Source of the DNA: Pseudomonas fluorescens
GTDB taxonomy: Bacteria > Pseudomonadota > Gammaproteobacteria > Pseudomonadales > Pseudomonadaceae
Length of the DNA stretch: 64,000 nucleotides
NCBI RefSeq assembly: GCF_001648775.1
Contig: NZ_LVEJ01000018.1
Location: 179,403-243,402, forward strand
Reading direction: 5' to 3'
How positions within the stretch are numbered: the stretch's first letter is position 1; the number at the start of each line of letters is the position of its first letter. Both the position numbers and the translations under genes were made by a program. Of the stretch, positions 26,820 through 37,100 are shown piece after piece. The notes below the pieces were generated by a model. That model did not search any database and was not told where the DNA came from. It saw nothing but the letters and a program-made list of their open reading frames with translations.

Positions 26820-28579
26820 CAGATATGCGCCTCCAGATCGATCGGCAAGGTCAGGGTGAACACCGCGCCACTCTCGCCATTCTCGACGCTCAGGCGACCG
26901 CCGGATTCATGCACGATGGCGAACGAGACCGCCAGCCCAAGCCCCAGCCCGTCACCCACCGGTTTTGTGGTGAAGAACGGGTCGAACACTTGGCTCAGGT
27001 GCTCTTCGGCGATCCCGCCGCCGTTGTCGATCACGCTCAAGCGCCACAATTGCTCGTCGGCTTCCAGACGGATTTGCAGGCGCTTGCACGGTTTGCTGTG
27101 CATCGCATCGAGGGCATTGCGCAGCAGGTTGATCAGCACCTGTTCGAGACGAATCGCGTCGCCGCGCATCCACGCCGGCCGCGTCAGGTGCAGCACCAGG
27201 CTGACCTGTTCGTCACGCAGGCGCGCGTCCAGCAACTGCAGCGATTGATCGACCACCGTCGCCAGATCCAGGCGTTCGCGCAAACCGCTGGGGCTTTTGC
27301 GCGCGAAGGTTTTCAGGTGACCGGTGAGGGCGGCCATGCGCGTGAGCATCTCGTCCACCGGTTTGAGCGCCTTGTACGCGTCGTCGACGCGGCCATGATC
27401 GAGCAGCAGGCGCAGGGTCGCCAGTTGCATGCGCTGAGCGGTCAGCGGCTGATTGATTTCGTGGGCGAGGGCGGCGGACATCTGCCCGAGCGCGGCGAGT
27501 TTGGCCGATTGCACCAGGCCTTCTTGCGCGGTGCGCAGGTCACGGGTGCGCTCTTCGACCAATTGTTCGAGTTCTTCGCGGCTACGCTGGCGGATCTTCG
27601 ACAGGCGCCAGCGCTGGTTGAGAAACAGCAGCAAAAAAACCAGCGCCAGCCACACTCCGGCGGCGGCGAGGCCGGCATTGCGCAGGTCTTCGAAGGCCAC
27701 TTGCGGGCGTCGCAGCAGGTGCAGGGTCCAGCCTTCGGCCGCCAGCGGCAGCGACTCCCATAGATAATCCGCCGTGCCTTGCGGGCCTTCGACGCGACGC
27801 AGATCGCTGTTGTCATCGAAGCGGCGCAGCGACAGATGGGTCAACGGCACGAGGGCCTGTTTGTCGTATTGGCGGGTGGTTTTGATCTCGGCCAGATCGG
27901 CGCTGTTCAGCGCCCGCAGCGAGCGATAACGCCAGCCGGGCTGGTTGGCGATGAAGATGATCCCGCGTGCATCACTGACCAGCAGCGTGTCAGTGCCTTG
28001 GCTCCACTCGCGCTCAAGTTCAGGGAATTCAAGCTTGACCACCATCGCGCCGAGAAACTCTTCCTGGTCGCCGAGTACCGCGCTGGAGAGGAAGTAACCG
28101 GGAATGCCGCTGGTCACGCCCACCGCATAAAAGCGCCCGGTGCCTTGCGTGCGGGTCTGACTGAAGTAAGGGCGGAAACCGTAATTGTGGCCGACGTAAC
28201 TGCTCGGCAAACGCCAGTTGCTCGCGGCTACGGCCAAGCCAGTGTGATCAAGCAACTCAAGGGTCGAGGACTGCGCCGCGCCGTTGATCTTTTCCAGTTT
28301 CAGGTTCAACGCCGCCTGTTCTGCGGCATCGACTGGGCCTGCCAGTGCCGCACGCAACTGCGGGTCCAGCGCCAGCACCGCCGGCAGTGCGCGGTAGCGG
28401 TCGATCAGGGTATGCAGGGAGTTGGCATACAGCGCCAGTTGCTGATTGGCGCGGGCGGCGTCTTCCTCCAGCGCCTGTCGCTCGGCATGGCGGATGGCAA
28501 GCGTTGCGGCAATGGCCGCGCCAGCGATGATCAGCAGGGTATACAACGACAGACGCAGGGTACGGGAAGTCGGCAGCAT
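26819..28579 (-). CDS. mifS: Sensor histidine kinase (MifS/DctB type)
   Basis: 586 residues from the ATG at 28579. TM1 is at residues about 8-27 (LSLYTLLIIAGAAIAATLAI), then a periplasmic double-Cache-like sensor (about 30-290, with NYGFRPYFSQT and GAMVVKLEFPELE). TM2 is at about 300-320 (AAGVWLALVFLLLFL). Then come a coiled coil, the H-box with H373 in AALAHEINQPLTAQ, and the ATPase domain (NLLRNALDA, VIDNGGGI, DGLGLGLAVSFAIV). This is the DctB-like architecture for dicarboxylate sensing. A TTG at 28627 and a GTG at 28612 are alternative starts with no better ribosome-binding site. Confidence 0.85.
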   Translation of the reverse strand: MLPTSRTLRLSLYTLLIIAGAAIAATLAIRHAERQALEEDAARANQQLALYANSLHTLIDRYRALPAVLALDPQLRAALAGPVDAAEQAALNLKLEKINGAAQSSTLELLDHTGLAVAASNWRLPSSYVGHNYGFRPYFSQTRTQGTGRFYAVGVTSGIPGYFLSSAVLGDQEEFLGAMVVKLEFPELEREWSQGTDTLLVSDARGIIFIANQPGWRYRSLRALNSADLAEIKTTRQYDKQALVPLTHLSLRRFDDNSDLRRVEGPQGTADYLWESLPLAAEGWTLHLLRRPQVAFEDLRNAGLAAAGVWLALVFLLLFLNQRWRLSKIRQRSREELEQLVEERTRDLRTAQEGLVQSAKLAALGQMSAALAHEINQPLTAQRMQLATLRLLLDHGRVDDAYKALKPVDEMLTRMAALTGHLKTFARKSPSGLRERLDLATVVDQSLQLLDARLRDEQVSLVLHLTRPAWMRGDAIRLEQVLINLLRNALDAMHSKPCKRLQIRLEADEQLWRLSVIDNGGGIAEEHLSQVFDPFFTTKPVGDGLGLGLAVSFAIVHESGGRLSVENGESGAVFTLTLPIDLEAHI

Positions 28580-28664
28580 GCTGGGCAGATGGGTGGCAGG
28601 TCGGGCGGGCACGATAGCATGGGCCAACGTGGCTCGGCGCGCTGTTCAATCGCGTCATGAGAAT

Positions 28665-31313
28665 TCACGTCTGCGACTGTGTGGTGGTGATTCCAATAAG
28701 GTGTCTGGTTCTGGGTTTGGCGACGGGCTTTTGCCTCGGCTCCTCAACGTTGGGCTGTTCCAGTTGAACAAAGGCATCGGCTGTGTCGATCACTGTCGAG
28801 GCAATCGAACTCAGTGTTTTTGCCTGTTTTATCGCCTCGAACAGATTGGTGCCGCTGTCGATCAGGATGAGGGCTTCAAGCCTTTGGTCTTTGGTAAGGG
28901 AGTCGAGTTGCTCCATGACCAGTGTTTTAAATTCAGAAGTCATATTTTTGAGGGTTTCATCGAGCTTCAGTGTGTCATTGAATAATGCGGTCCCTCGGTT
29001 GATCAAATCGTTCGCACCGTCGACCACGTTTGAAACGGTCTCGCCGACGGTATTGAGGCCATCCTTGAGTTCCTGGGTGTGCAGCGTTTGCGCCAGCTTC
29101 AAACCTTTCTTGAAGAAGTGGTAGCGCAGCAACGGCATCACCACGCCACCGACCACCCCACCGACAGCCAGACCGATCGCGTTGCCGGCGCCCGGTACAA
29201 CGCTGCCCAATATGCCGGCCAGCGTACCTCCCGCCGTTACGCCCTTAAGGACTGATTTGATACCGTGTTTCGACTTGAGGAATTTGCCGAAAGTCATACT
29301 TTCACGCAGTTCGTTGATGTCGGCGTTTTCCGGAACAAGCCCGTCGAACTCAGTCGCCAGATTGTGTAACTGAGCCGCGGCTGTCTGAGCCTTGTCGAGC
29401 ATTCCCACAAAGTCGCCAAGTAATTCGAATACGGCTTTTTTGCCGCCGGTCCTGTCGACGTACAGGAGTGGGTTGTTGCCAACCATCGCGTACAGATTCA
29501 GGCCATCGACTTCGCCATTCGGATCGGCACTGAGCCAACGCTGCAACCACGCGGCGTAATAACGTTCGCCGTAGTAATACAACCCACTGACATCCATTTC
29601 CTTTCCCGAGTAACGCACGGTCTTGTAGTCGATCCCGTCTGCCGGGTACTTGAGCATCCAGGCGGTGGCACCGAACGGGTAATAACCTTCGTGGCTGATG
29701 ATGTGTGCCTGTTGATCGAGTTCCATCACGCAGGAGCCGAGGTGGTCGTCGAGGCTGTAGCGCAGTTGATCGTCGTCGACGTCCTTGGGTTTTCTCCGGG
29801 CCCAATGCAGGCAGCGCGCGTTGCCGACGCTGATGACGTGGAGTTCTTCGTCATTGTCGCGGGTGCGGATTTCCAGTCCTGGCAGGTAGCGCACCTGATG
29901 AAAGTGTTCAGCGTTGCCCGCATGAGTTTCGTGGCGCTTGAACACCCGTACGCCCTGACTGTAATGGTAATGCTCGGCGTCGTGGCTTCCGTTTTCGCGA
30001 TGGATCAGGGTGACGCTTGCCAGTTCATCGCGCGGGTTCCAGTACAAGGGTTGCCCCGGCTGCATGCCTTGCAGATTGCCGTGAGGGTCGAACAGGTTAT
30101 CGAACACCGGCTCCGGGTCGCCCGACTGCCAGCGCACCCCGCGATTGCTGTTCGGGTCGATGCGCATCTGCCGGGTGTAGTTGTTACCAGCGCGCACGTG
30201 GCGCAGTTCGATCAGGTTGTTGCCGTGGTCGTACTGATACGTCTGGCTGTAGTTGAGGCGGTTGCCTGGGTCGCTCGGTTGCGGCAGGCCGGGAATGTCC
30301 GAGGGCGGGGCGTCGTCGTAACCCGTGGCGCTGGTCAGTCGGTAGAGCGAGTCGTAAGTGAAGTCGCGATGGCCGTCGATCAGCTGGTTGGCGAAGTATC
30401 GCGGTTGAAAGGCGTGGTCTTCGATGCGAATGATGTTGCCGACAGGGTCGTAAAAATATTCGAAATCCTGCAGGACAGCGCCACTGTCCTTGCGACTGGA
30501 CTGGGTGTGCAAACGGCCGTCCGCCGGGTCGTAGGTCCACTGACTGCGCACCTGATTGCCGGCGAGTTGTTCGCAGATCTGGTCGGCAGCGTTGTACTGC
30601 GCATCCAGCAGCACCGCTTGCCAGTCGGTCTTGCCGTTGATTTGCAGGTGCGTTTGCCTGAGCTGCCCGGCCAGGCCGCGGCGCGACTGTTGTCGATGAC
30701 CGCCGGCGTCGGTTTGCTCCAGCACCGCGCCGAGCGGGTTGAATCGCCGCTGGCTGGTGAACGCCTGGCCATCGCTAAAGGTGCGGGTTTCTGTCAGCGG
30801 CTGGCCGATGAGGGCGAAGCTGTCGGTGCGCAATAAACCCGAACGGTCTCGCTGTTCCAGCAGTTGGCCACGCTGATTATGCCCTGCGTCAGCCGTGGCA
30901 TCGGCGTAGGTGAAGACATCCACCTCGGCTTCGTTGTTTTCCTCGACAGCGACGACCCGCAGTTGCTCATCGAAGGTCGTTCGCCAATGCGCGTCGCGCG
31001 CGTCCCAGCGTTGCAACGGCTCACCGGCCAGCCCAGGCAAATCGAGGCGCCAACCGGCGTCGACACTGTCGATTTTCAATGGCCCGCCGGCGAGGTTGTA
31101 GATCCTGCTCAAGCTGGGGCAAAGCATGGTATCGAACAGACGTGGATCGTATTGTTCTACCAACTGACCAGCGGGGTTATAGCGTTGGCGGGCGATCAGG
31201 CGCTCAACCTCTCCATCCCACGTAATACGCAGATATGCAGTCTGTCTGACCGTGAATGACCGAGGGTCTCTAGCCTGCACTGTGGGTGTGCGCAAATGTA
31301 TTGATCTATTCAT
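28665..31313 (-). CDS. TcC-type toxin component (RHS/YD-repeat protein), copy 1
   Basis: 882 residues from the ATG at 31313. Residues 1-620 are the YD/RHS shell half (YDSLYRLTSATGYDD, YQYDHGNNLIELRHVRAGNN). It ends in the RHS core YSLDDHLGSCVMELD, SGLYYYGERYYAAWLQRW and the autoprotease-type end DGLNLYAMVGNNPLLYVD. In Tc toxins TcC closes the TcB cocoon and its C-terminus, released after this core, is the cargo toxin. Here the cargo (about 622-882) has a glycine-rich hydrophobic stretch (VTAGGTLAGILGSVVPGAGN, then IGLAVGGVVGGVVM), is otherwise helical, and lacks ADP-ribosyltransferase motifs I could recognise. The last gene of the TcB module, 85 bp before mifS. Confidence 0.9.
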   Translation of the reverse strand: MNRSIHLRTPTVQARDPRSFTVRQTAYLRITWDGEVERLIARQRYNPAGQLVEQYDPRLFDTMLCPSLSRIYNLAGGPLKIDSVDAGWRLDLPGLAGEPLQRWDARDAHWRTTFDEQLRVVAVEENNEAEVDVFTYADATADAGHNQRGQLLEQRDRSGLLRTDSFALIGQPLTETRTFSDGQAFTSQRRFNPLGAVLEQTDAGGHRQQSRRGLAGQLRQTHLQINGKTDWQAVLLDAQYNAADQICEQLAGNQVRSQWTYDPADGRLHTQSSRKDSGAVLQDFEYFYDPVGNIIRIEDHAFQPRYFANQLIDGHRDFTYDSLYRLTSATGYDDAPPSDIPGLPQPSDPGNRLNYSQTYQYDHGNNLIELRHVRAGNNYTRQMRIDPNSNRGVRWQSGDPEPVFDNLFDPHGNLQGMQPGQPLYWNPRDELASVTLIHRENGSHDAEHYHYSQGVRVFKRHETHAGNAEHFHQVRYLPGLEIRTRDNDEELHVISVGNARCLHWARRKPKDVDDDQLRYSLDDHLGSCVMELDQQAHIISHEGYYPFGATAWMLKYPADGIDYKTVRYSGKEMDVSGLYYYGERYYAAWLQRWLSADPNGEVDGLNLYAMVGNNPLLYVDRTGGKKAVFELLGDFVGMLDKAQTAAAQLHNLATEFDGLVPENADINELRESMTFGKFLKSKHGIKSVLKGVTAGGTLAGILGSVVPGAGNAIGLAVGGVVGGVVMPLLRYHFFKKGLKLAQTLHTQELKDGLNTVGETVSNVVDGANDLINRGTALFNDTLKLDETLKNMTSEFKTLVMEQLDSLTKDQRLEALILIDSGTNLFEAIKQAKTLSSIASTVIDTADAFVQLEQPNVEEPRQKPVAKPRTRHLIGITTTQSQT

Positions 31314-31355
31314 GAGCGGGTGCTTGCCATTCATCCAGCCGCAAAACCACACAGT

Positions 31356-31383
31356 AAAAAGCGTCGAGAAAGATCGACACGCT
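31356..31383 (-). terminator. Rho-independent terminator after TcC copy 2
   Basis: Minus strand: AGCGTGTCGA, loop TCTTTC, TCGACGCT with a 2-nt bulge, then TTTTT. It abuts the stop codon of TcC copy 2 and lies before TcC copy 1, so copy 1 needs read-through or its own promoter. Confidence 0.65.
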
Positions 31384-34119
31384 CTAGGCCGCTTTTTGTT
31401 TGTTGTATTGGCTATATTTGCCAATCAGTTCGATACCTCGCCGGGCTTCTGCCAGCCGCACCGAAATGCCATCCATGATTCGTTCCCGGCTGATGGACAT
31501 AGCATCCTGGGTTCCAACGTTACCCTTTGCAAGATCGACGATAAATCCGACTGAGCCCATGACACCTTCGTCATAAAACTCGTTGATCCCAATACTGCTG
31601 AAGGCCGCATTGACGTCGCTTCGATCCTGTTCAAGCATCTCGGTAATCAAGACCAGCGCTGTTCTGAGGTCATCAATTTCGATATCCCTCATACCCGCCA
31701 ACGCTGTCGCTGCGTCTATGCCTGAATGACCAATTGCCATCATTTCACTCGCGGCAGGTATGCCCGCGATTTTGGAAAGGGCTTTCTCAGCGGCTGTTTC
31801 GGCCAGTTTTTGTCGGCCCGCTGAGGTCATCGGATTATAGGATTTAACCACTTTTTTTGCGTATTTCAGGGGCGTGAAAAAGCCAACAGTCGCATTGCTG
31901 TGGATGCTTTTCGGATTCAGTTTTTGGGTATCGGGCAAGACGGGTGTCGAGGTGGTCGTATATTCACCCAGCTTGTCTATTGCCGCGCCGGCGGCTTTGG
32001 AAGCAAGCGTCCCTACGATGATCGTCCCGACGACAGGAATAACACTACCAATTGTTGCGCCCGCCGCGCCTGCTCCTGTAGTAAGAGCTCCTTTGGCAAT
32101 GTTGAAACCTGTGTGGGTGGCAACGCGTTTGCCAATGTCGGCAGCGCTGAACATTCCGTTCAATTGACGATTGATCGTTTGAAGTTCAACGCCCAGGTTG
32201 TTCAGGACTTTTGTGTAGTCCGCGATGTCCTTCCTGTCGTTCGACGGCGTGTCTTTTTGGGTGCCGTCATTATCGATGTACAGGATTGGATTATTCCCTA
32301 CAAATCCATACAGATTCAGCCCATCCACATCCCCCGCCGGATCCGCACTGACCCAACGCTGCAGCCACGGCGCGTAATAGCGCGCGCCGTAGTAGTACAA
32401 ACCGCTGACATCCAGTTCCTTGCCCGAGTAACGCACGGTCTTGTAGTCGATGCCGTCTGCCGGGTACTTGCGCATCCACGCCGTGGCCCCGAACGGGTAA
32501 TAGCCTTCGTGGCTGATCAGATCGCCCTGTTGATCCAGTTCCATCACACAGGAACCGAGGTGATCGTCGAGGCTGTAACGCAATTGATCGTCGTTGATGC
32601 CTTTGGGTTTTCTGCGGGCCCAATGCAGGCAGCGCGCGTTGCCGACGCTGATGACGTGCAGCTCTTCGCCATTGTCGCGGGTACGGATTTCCAGCCCCGG
32701 CAGGTAGCGCACTTGCTGGAAATGCTCGGCCGTGTCAGTGAAGGTTGTGTGGTGTTTGAACACCCGCGCGCCCTGACTGTAGGCGTAATGCTCAGCGTCA
32801 CTGCGCTGGTTTTCGCGGGGGATGAGGATCACCTGTTGCAGCTCGTCGCGGGCATTCCATTGCAGGTTCTGGCCCGGCAACAGGGCTTGTTGATTGCCAT
32901 GGCAGTCGAACAGCTGATCGAACACTGGTTCCGGATCCTCCGGTTGCCACTGCACCGCGCGATTGCTCAGCGGGTCGATGCGCATCGTCCGGGTGTAGTT
33001 GTTGCCGGCCCGCACATGGCAAAGTTCGACGAGGTTGCCGCCACTGTCGTATTGGTAAGTCTGGGTGTAGTTGAGGCGATTGTTGGGGTCGCCCGGCTGC
33101 GACAGACCGGGAATGTCTGGCGGCGGGGCGTCGTCGTAACCGGTGGCGCGGGTCAGCCGATAAAGCGAGTCGTAACTGAAATCGCGGTGGCCGTCGACGA
33201 ACTGGTTGGCGAAATAAACCGGCTGGAAAGCGTGATCTTCGATGCGACTGATATTGCCGACGCGATCGTGAAAGTATTCGAAATCTTGCAGGACCTCGCC
33301 GATTTCCTTGCGGCTCGACTGAGTGTGCAGGCGGCCGTCCGCCAAGTGATAGGTCCAGCGGTTGCGCACGTGGTTGCCGGCCTGTTGCTCGATGATCTGT
33401 TCGGCAGCGTTGTACTGCACATCCAGCAACACCGGTTGCCAGTCAGTCTTGCCGTTGATACGCAGATGCATTTGTTTGAACTGTCCGGCCAGACCGAAGC
33501 GCGAGCGTTGTCGGTGGCCGCCGGCATCGGTCTGCTCCAGTACTGCACCCAGTGGACTGAACAGCCAGTGGCTGGTGAATGCTTCGCCATCCTCAAAGGT
33601 CCGGGTTTGCGTCAGCGCCTGGCCGGTGAGGGCGAAGCTTTCCGTGCGCAGCGTGCCCGAACGATCCTTCTGTGCCAGTAACTGGCCGCGCAGATTGTGG
33701 GCGGCGTCGGCGCTGGCATCGGCGTAGGTAAATACATCGACATCAATCTCGTCGTTTTCGGCGAGTGCGATCACCCGCAGTTGTTTATCGAAGGTCGTGC
33801 GCCAATGCGTGCCGCGCTGGTCCCAGCGCTGCAACGGCTCACCGGCCAGACCGGGCAGGCTGAGGCGCCAGCCGGCGTCGACGCTGTCGGACTTGAGCAC
33901 TGAGCCGTCGAGGCGGTGAACCGAAACCAGACAGGGCACGCAAAGGCGCGGGTCCCATTGCTCGACCAGGCGTCCTGCGGCGTCATGTTGCTGGCGGGTG
34001 GTCAAGGCAGTGGGCGTGTCATCGACCACCGCGCGCAAGTAGGCAACCTCTCGCACCGGCAGGCCGCGAGCATCACTCACGGCCAGCGCTGGCGTACGCC
34101 GATGCATGTTGGCCGTCAT
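31384..34119 (-). CDS. TcC-type toxin component (RHS/YD-repeat protein), copy 2
   Basis: 911 residues. The shell half (1-616) is nearly the same as copy 1 (for example GNARCLHWARRKPK, YSLDDHLGSCVMELDQQ and DGLNLYGFVGNNPILYID). After the RHS core the cargo (about 620-911) is unrelated to copy 1, apart from a similar glycine/alanine-rich hydrophobic stretch (KGALTTGAGAAGATIGSVIP, then VVGTIIVGTLASKAAGAA). The rest is helical with no known enzymatic motif visible. The ATG overlaps the TcB stop (ATGA), so it is co-translated with TcB and is the likely main TcC partner. Confidence 0.9.
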   Translation of the reverse strand: MTANMHRRTPALAVSDARGLPVREVAYLRAVVDDTPTALTTRQQHDAAGRLVEQWDPRLCVPCLVSVHRLDGSVLKSDSVDAGWRLSLPGLAGEPLQRWDQRGTHWRTTFDKQLRVIALAENDEIDVDVFTYADASADAAHNLRGQLLAQKDRSGTLRTESFALTGQALTQTRTFEDGEAFTSHWLFSPLGAVLEQTDAGGHRQRSRFGLAGQFKQMHLRINGKTDWQPVLLDVQYNAAEQIIEQQAGNHVRNRWTYHLADGRLHTQSSRKEIGEVLQDFEYFHDRVGNISRIEDHAFQPVYFANQFVDGHRDFSYDSLYRLTRATGYDDAPPPDIPGLSQPGDPNNRLNYTQTYQYDSGGNLVELCHVRAGNNYTRTMRIDPLSNRAVQWQPEDPEPVFDQLFDCHGNQQALLPGQNLQWNARDELQQVILIPRENQRSDAEHYAYSQGARVFKHHTTFTDTAEHFQQVRYLPGLEIRTRDNGEELHVISVGNARCLHWARRKPKGINDDQLRYSLDDHLGSCVMELDQQGDLISHEGYYPFGATAWMRKYPADGIDYKTVRYSGKELDVSGLYYYGARYYAPWLQRWVSADPAGDVDGLNLYGFVGNNPILYIDNDGTQKDTPSNDRKDIADYTKVLNNLGVELQTINRQLNGMFSAADIGKRVATHTGFNIAKGALTTGAGAAGATIGSVIPVVGTIIVGTLASKAAGAAIDKLGEYTTTSTPVLPDTQKLNPKSIHSNATVGFFTPLKYAKKVVKSYNPMTSAGRQKLAETAAEKALSKIAGIPAASEMMAIGHSGIDAATALAGMRDIEIDDLRTALVLITEMLEQDRSDVNAAFSSIGINEFYDEGVMGSVGFIVDLAKGNVGTQDAMSISRERIMDGISVRLAEARRGIELIGKYSQYNKQKAA

Positions 34120-37100
34120 GACCGTGGCGGCTTGGCGGGCGTTGCCGGTTCGGCGGTGTCGTTGAAATCTTCGCTGGCGTGGTACCAGGGGTGGTAGCTT
34201 TCGCGGGAGAAATCGCCGCGCGCATTGATCAGCTTGATCGGCCGGCCCAACGGGTCATAGAACAGTTGATCGAAATAGCCGAGCTCGCGCAGGGATTGAT
34301 CGTTGACGTAGCCATGGCTATTGGCGAAAAACGGCCGGAACTTCCGCACCGGCAAGCCCTTGTTGTTGTATTCGACACGTTCGCTGATGCGCCAGCGCGG
34401 GTCGGCGTCGACCTCTACGAACTGGCCATCCTCGACGATCAGCGAGCCGTCGGCGTCGACCGCGTACGCCTTGCCCGGATCGACCAATTGCTGGCTTTGC
34501 AGGGCCCGGCCGAAGCCGTCGACGCAAGCTTTGATGATCTGGATCTGTGTCGGTATTTCATCGTCCGGGTAGCGATCGGCGCTGAGCACCACACTGTGCA
34601 CCGGTTCTTGGTGAGCGTTGTCAATGAACTCGCGCAGCGCCAGTTCCGCGGCGCTCAGCACGGTGCGCCGCGTCAGTTGCCGGCGAGCACTGGCGCGAAT
34701 ATGCCCGCTGGGCAGCACGTATCCAAGGTTGACCCATGCGGTCAGTGCAACGGCGTCCGGCGATACCTGGCCCATCCAGCTGAACAGGTCCTTGCGTAGC
34801 GTGCTCGCGGCTTTTTGCACCGCGCCTTCGGGGTTTTCAATGGCCGGGTCCGGACGATGATCTTCCGGTGGTTGATATTCGCTCAGGGGTTTGAAGCCCG
34901 CCGCGACACCCCGTTCGGTGCCGTAAAAAGTGGTGGTCAGTGGTTGTCCGGAAGGCTCGTAAAGCGCTTCTTCGATGTTTTCGTTGGCGTCGATGATGCG
35001 TTGCGGCTGCAAGGCGTGGTAGTCGTACTCGATGTGCGTGGTGCAGTGATCCGGCAGTTCGACGCGGGTGATCGCCAGGTGGTAGGCGTCATATTCGGCG
35101 AGAGTCGCGCCCTGACTCAGGGTCTCGTGGTAGCTGCGCACCTTGTAGAAACCGCTGAGGTCGGCGTAATCGGCATAGCCGTAATGCACCGACCAGAGGT
35201 TTTGTTCCTCGTCGATGGCAGGGGCTATTTCGAATAACAATCGCATCGGTGTGTAGCCGATCTTCGCCAGTTCGTCGCGAATATTGAAGGGTTTTGGTAA
35301 AACGTCGTAGGCATCCAGCGCGGTCTTGTCCAGCTGCGCCAGCTCCAATGGGCCGACGAGTGCGACAAAATCGGCTTTGCCCTCCTCGTGCGGTGTGCCA
35401 TCGGCCTTCACATAACGTTGCACCGACTGCGTCGTCAGTACCCGCAGCGCATCCCAGTGCGCTGAATCCTGATGCTCAAGCAGGTCTGTATAGTTGACCT
35501 GTTGCGGCGTCAGACCTTCCGGCAACAGACCTTTGGGCAGCACCAGTGCATTGCCGCGCTGTTGCCACGGCAAACCGTGCCGCCACTGTTGCACATCGTC
35601 GGTCAGATCGATAAAGCATGCGCGTGTTTCGCTCAGATAAAAGGATTGCTGCGCCTCGTCGTGTGCATCGCGCCACCACTGTTGCTCATCGACATCGGCA
35701 AAGGGCGGTGTGTCCGCGTCGGTCAGGCGCCGCGCATAGCTGACGGTCAGCGCATGGGTGGATAAACCGTGGGCGTCCCAGCTCAGATTGAGGTCGTGGC
35801 GGCACAGCGGATCGTCGATGAATCGGTCGTACTGGTAGCTGATGTTTTCCAGCGCCAGCGGCAGCAATACCGCTGAGGCGTATTGGCCTCGGGCCCGCAC
35901 TTCGCGCACCAGCCAGCGGTTCTCCTGCACCGCAAAAGGACGGGGTATCCCCGGTGTATCGATGTCGTCCTCGGCGTAGGTTTCGATGCGCATGACCGAA
36001 CCCACCAGTGCCCGGGCGATTTCGTATTCGGTGTCGGCATCAGGCGGGGTGATGGTTTCATCGCACTTGTCGGTAGCGTGATAGCGGCTGAACAGGGTTT
36101 CGCCCAGCGGGCACGCCTGTTGATCGCCATTGAAGTAATGTGCACGCGAAGGGTTCAGCGACTGCCCGGTATGAAACCAGGTACAGACCCGCACCGGCGC
36201 AGTAAAACCAGCCTCGTCATCAGCGCTGGCGCGCTCGCTGTCGGTCTGTTGCAGCTGGCCGAACCCGCGGAACTCACGTTCTCTGGCGTCATAGGCACCC
36301 TCGCGGTAGACGAACGTCTGGGTCAGGCAATTGCCGGTGATTTCGTCCAGTTGCCGTTGTTTTTTGACCACGGCCACGGCAAACGGCAAATGACAGACCG
36401 GCAGGTTTTTCAGCGTCAGCATGCGCTGCTTCTCATCCAGCCACTCCTGCGCCGAGCTGCGATAAACCACGCTGGCGCTGCAACCCATATTGTTGTTGCT
36501 TGCGGTCAGCAGATAGGGTTTGGCGGCAACAAAGTCGTAGCGCCAGTGCTGCGGCGTGATGTGTGGCACGGTCAGAATCAGGCTCGCGCAGCCGAGGCCT
36601 TGCAGGTCGGCGAAACTGACCAGGCTCAAGCGGTCGTAACGCACGCCTTCAGGCCACGGCACGTGGATCGGTGTCTGTTCCAGCCCGTTGCCGCCACGGT
36701 TGCGGTAGATATCGAACCCCACCGATCGCAGATAAATCAGCGCAGGCGCACCGCTGCCATCGAGGTCGGCGATGCGCACGCGCGATGCATCGAACGATTC
36801 GTAGGCAAAGGGCAGGGCGCTGATGACCCGGCCTTGGCCAAAGGTGCCGTGCCCAAGATTTGGCCAGCATTTGATTTCGTCATGACGGATCCGGCACAGC
36901 TCGGGCATGTCGCTGCCGAGCAGGTTGCCCAGCATCACTAACTCGCTCGGCGAGTTGCTGAACAGCGGCAGACGATCATCGCTCGGCTTGTGCTCTACCT
37001 CTTCGGCGGCGGCGAAGCCTTCCTCGCGTCGGTTGGCATACAGACGCACCGAGTTCGGCCCGATCAGCGCCAGTGAGCTGAGCCCGTCGCCGCTCAGGTC

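Noticed and set aside
31900..33681. A 593-codon plus-strand open frame opposite TcC copy 2
   Set aside because: It is a shadow of the RHS gene, whose YD repeats and core are clear on the minus strand.
28665..34119. The RHS proteins as type VI secretion effectors or contact-dependent toxins
   Set aside because: There is no PAAR or VgrG gene and no immunity gene; TcB is directly coupled to copy 2 and TcA lies nearby, so these are TcC components.
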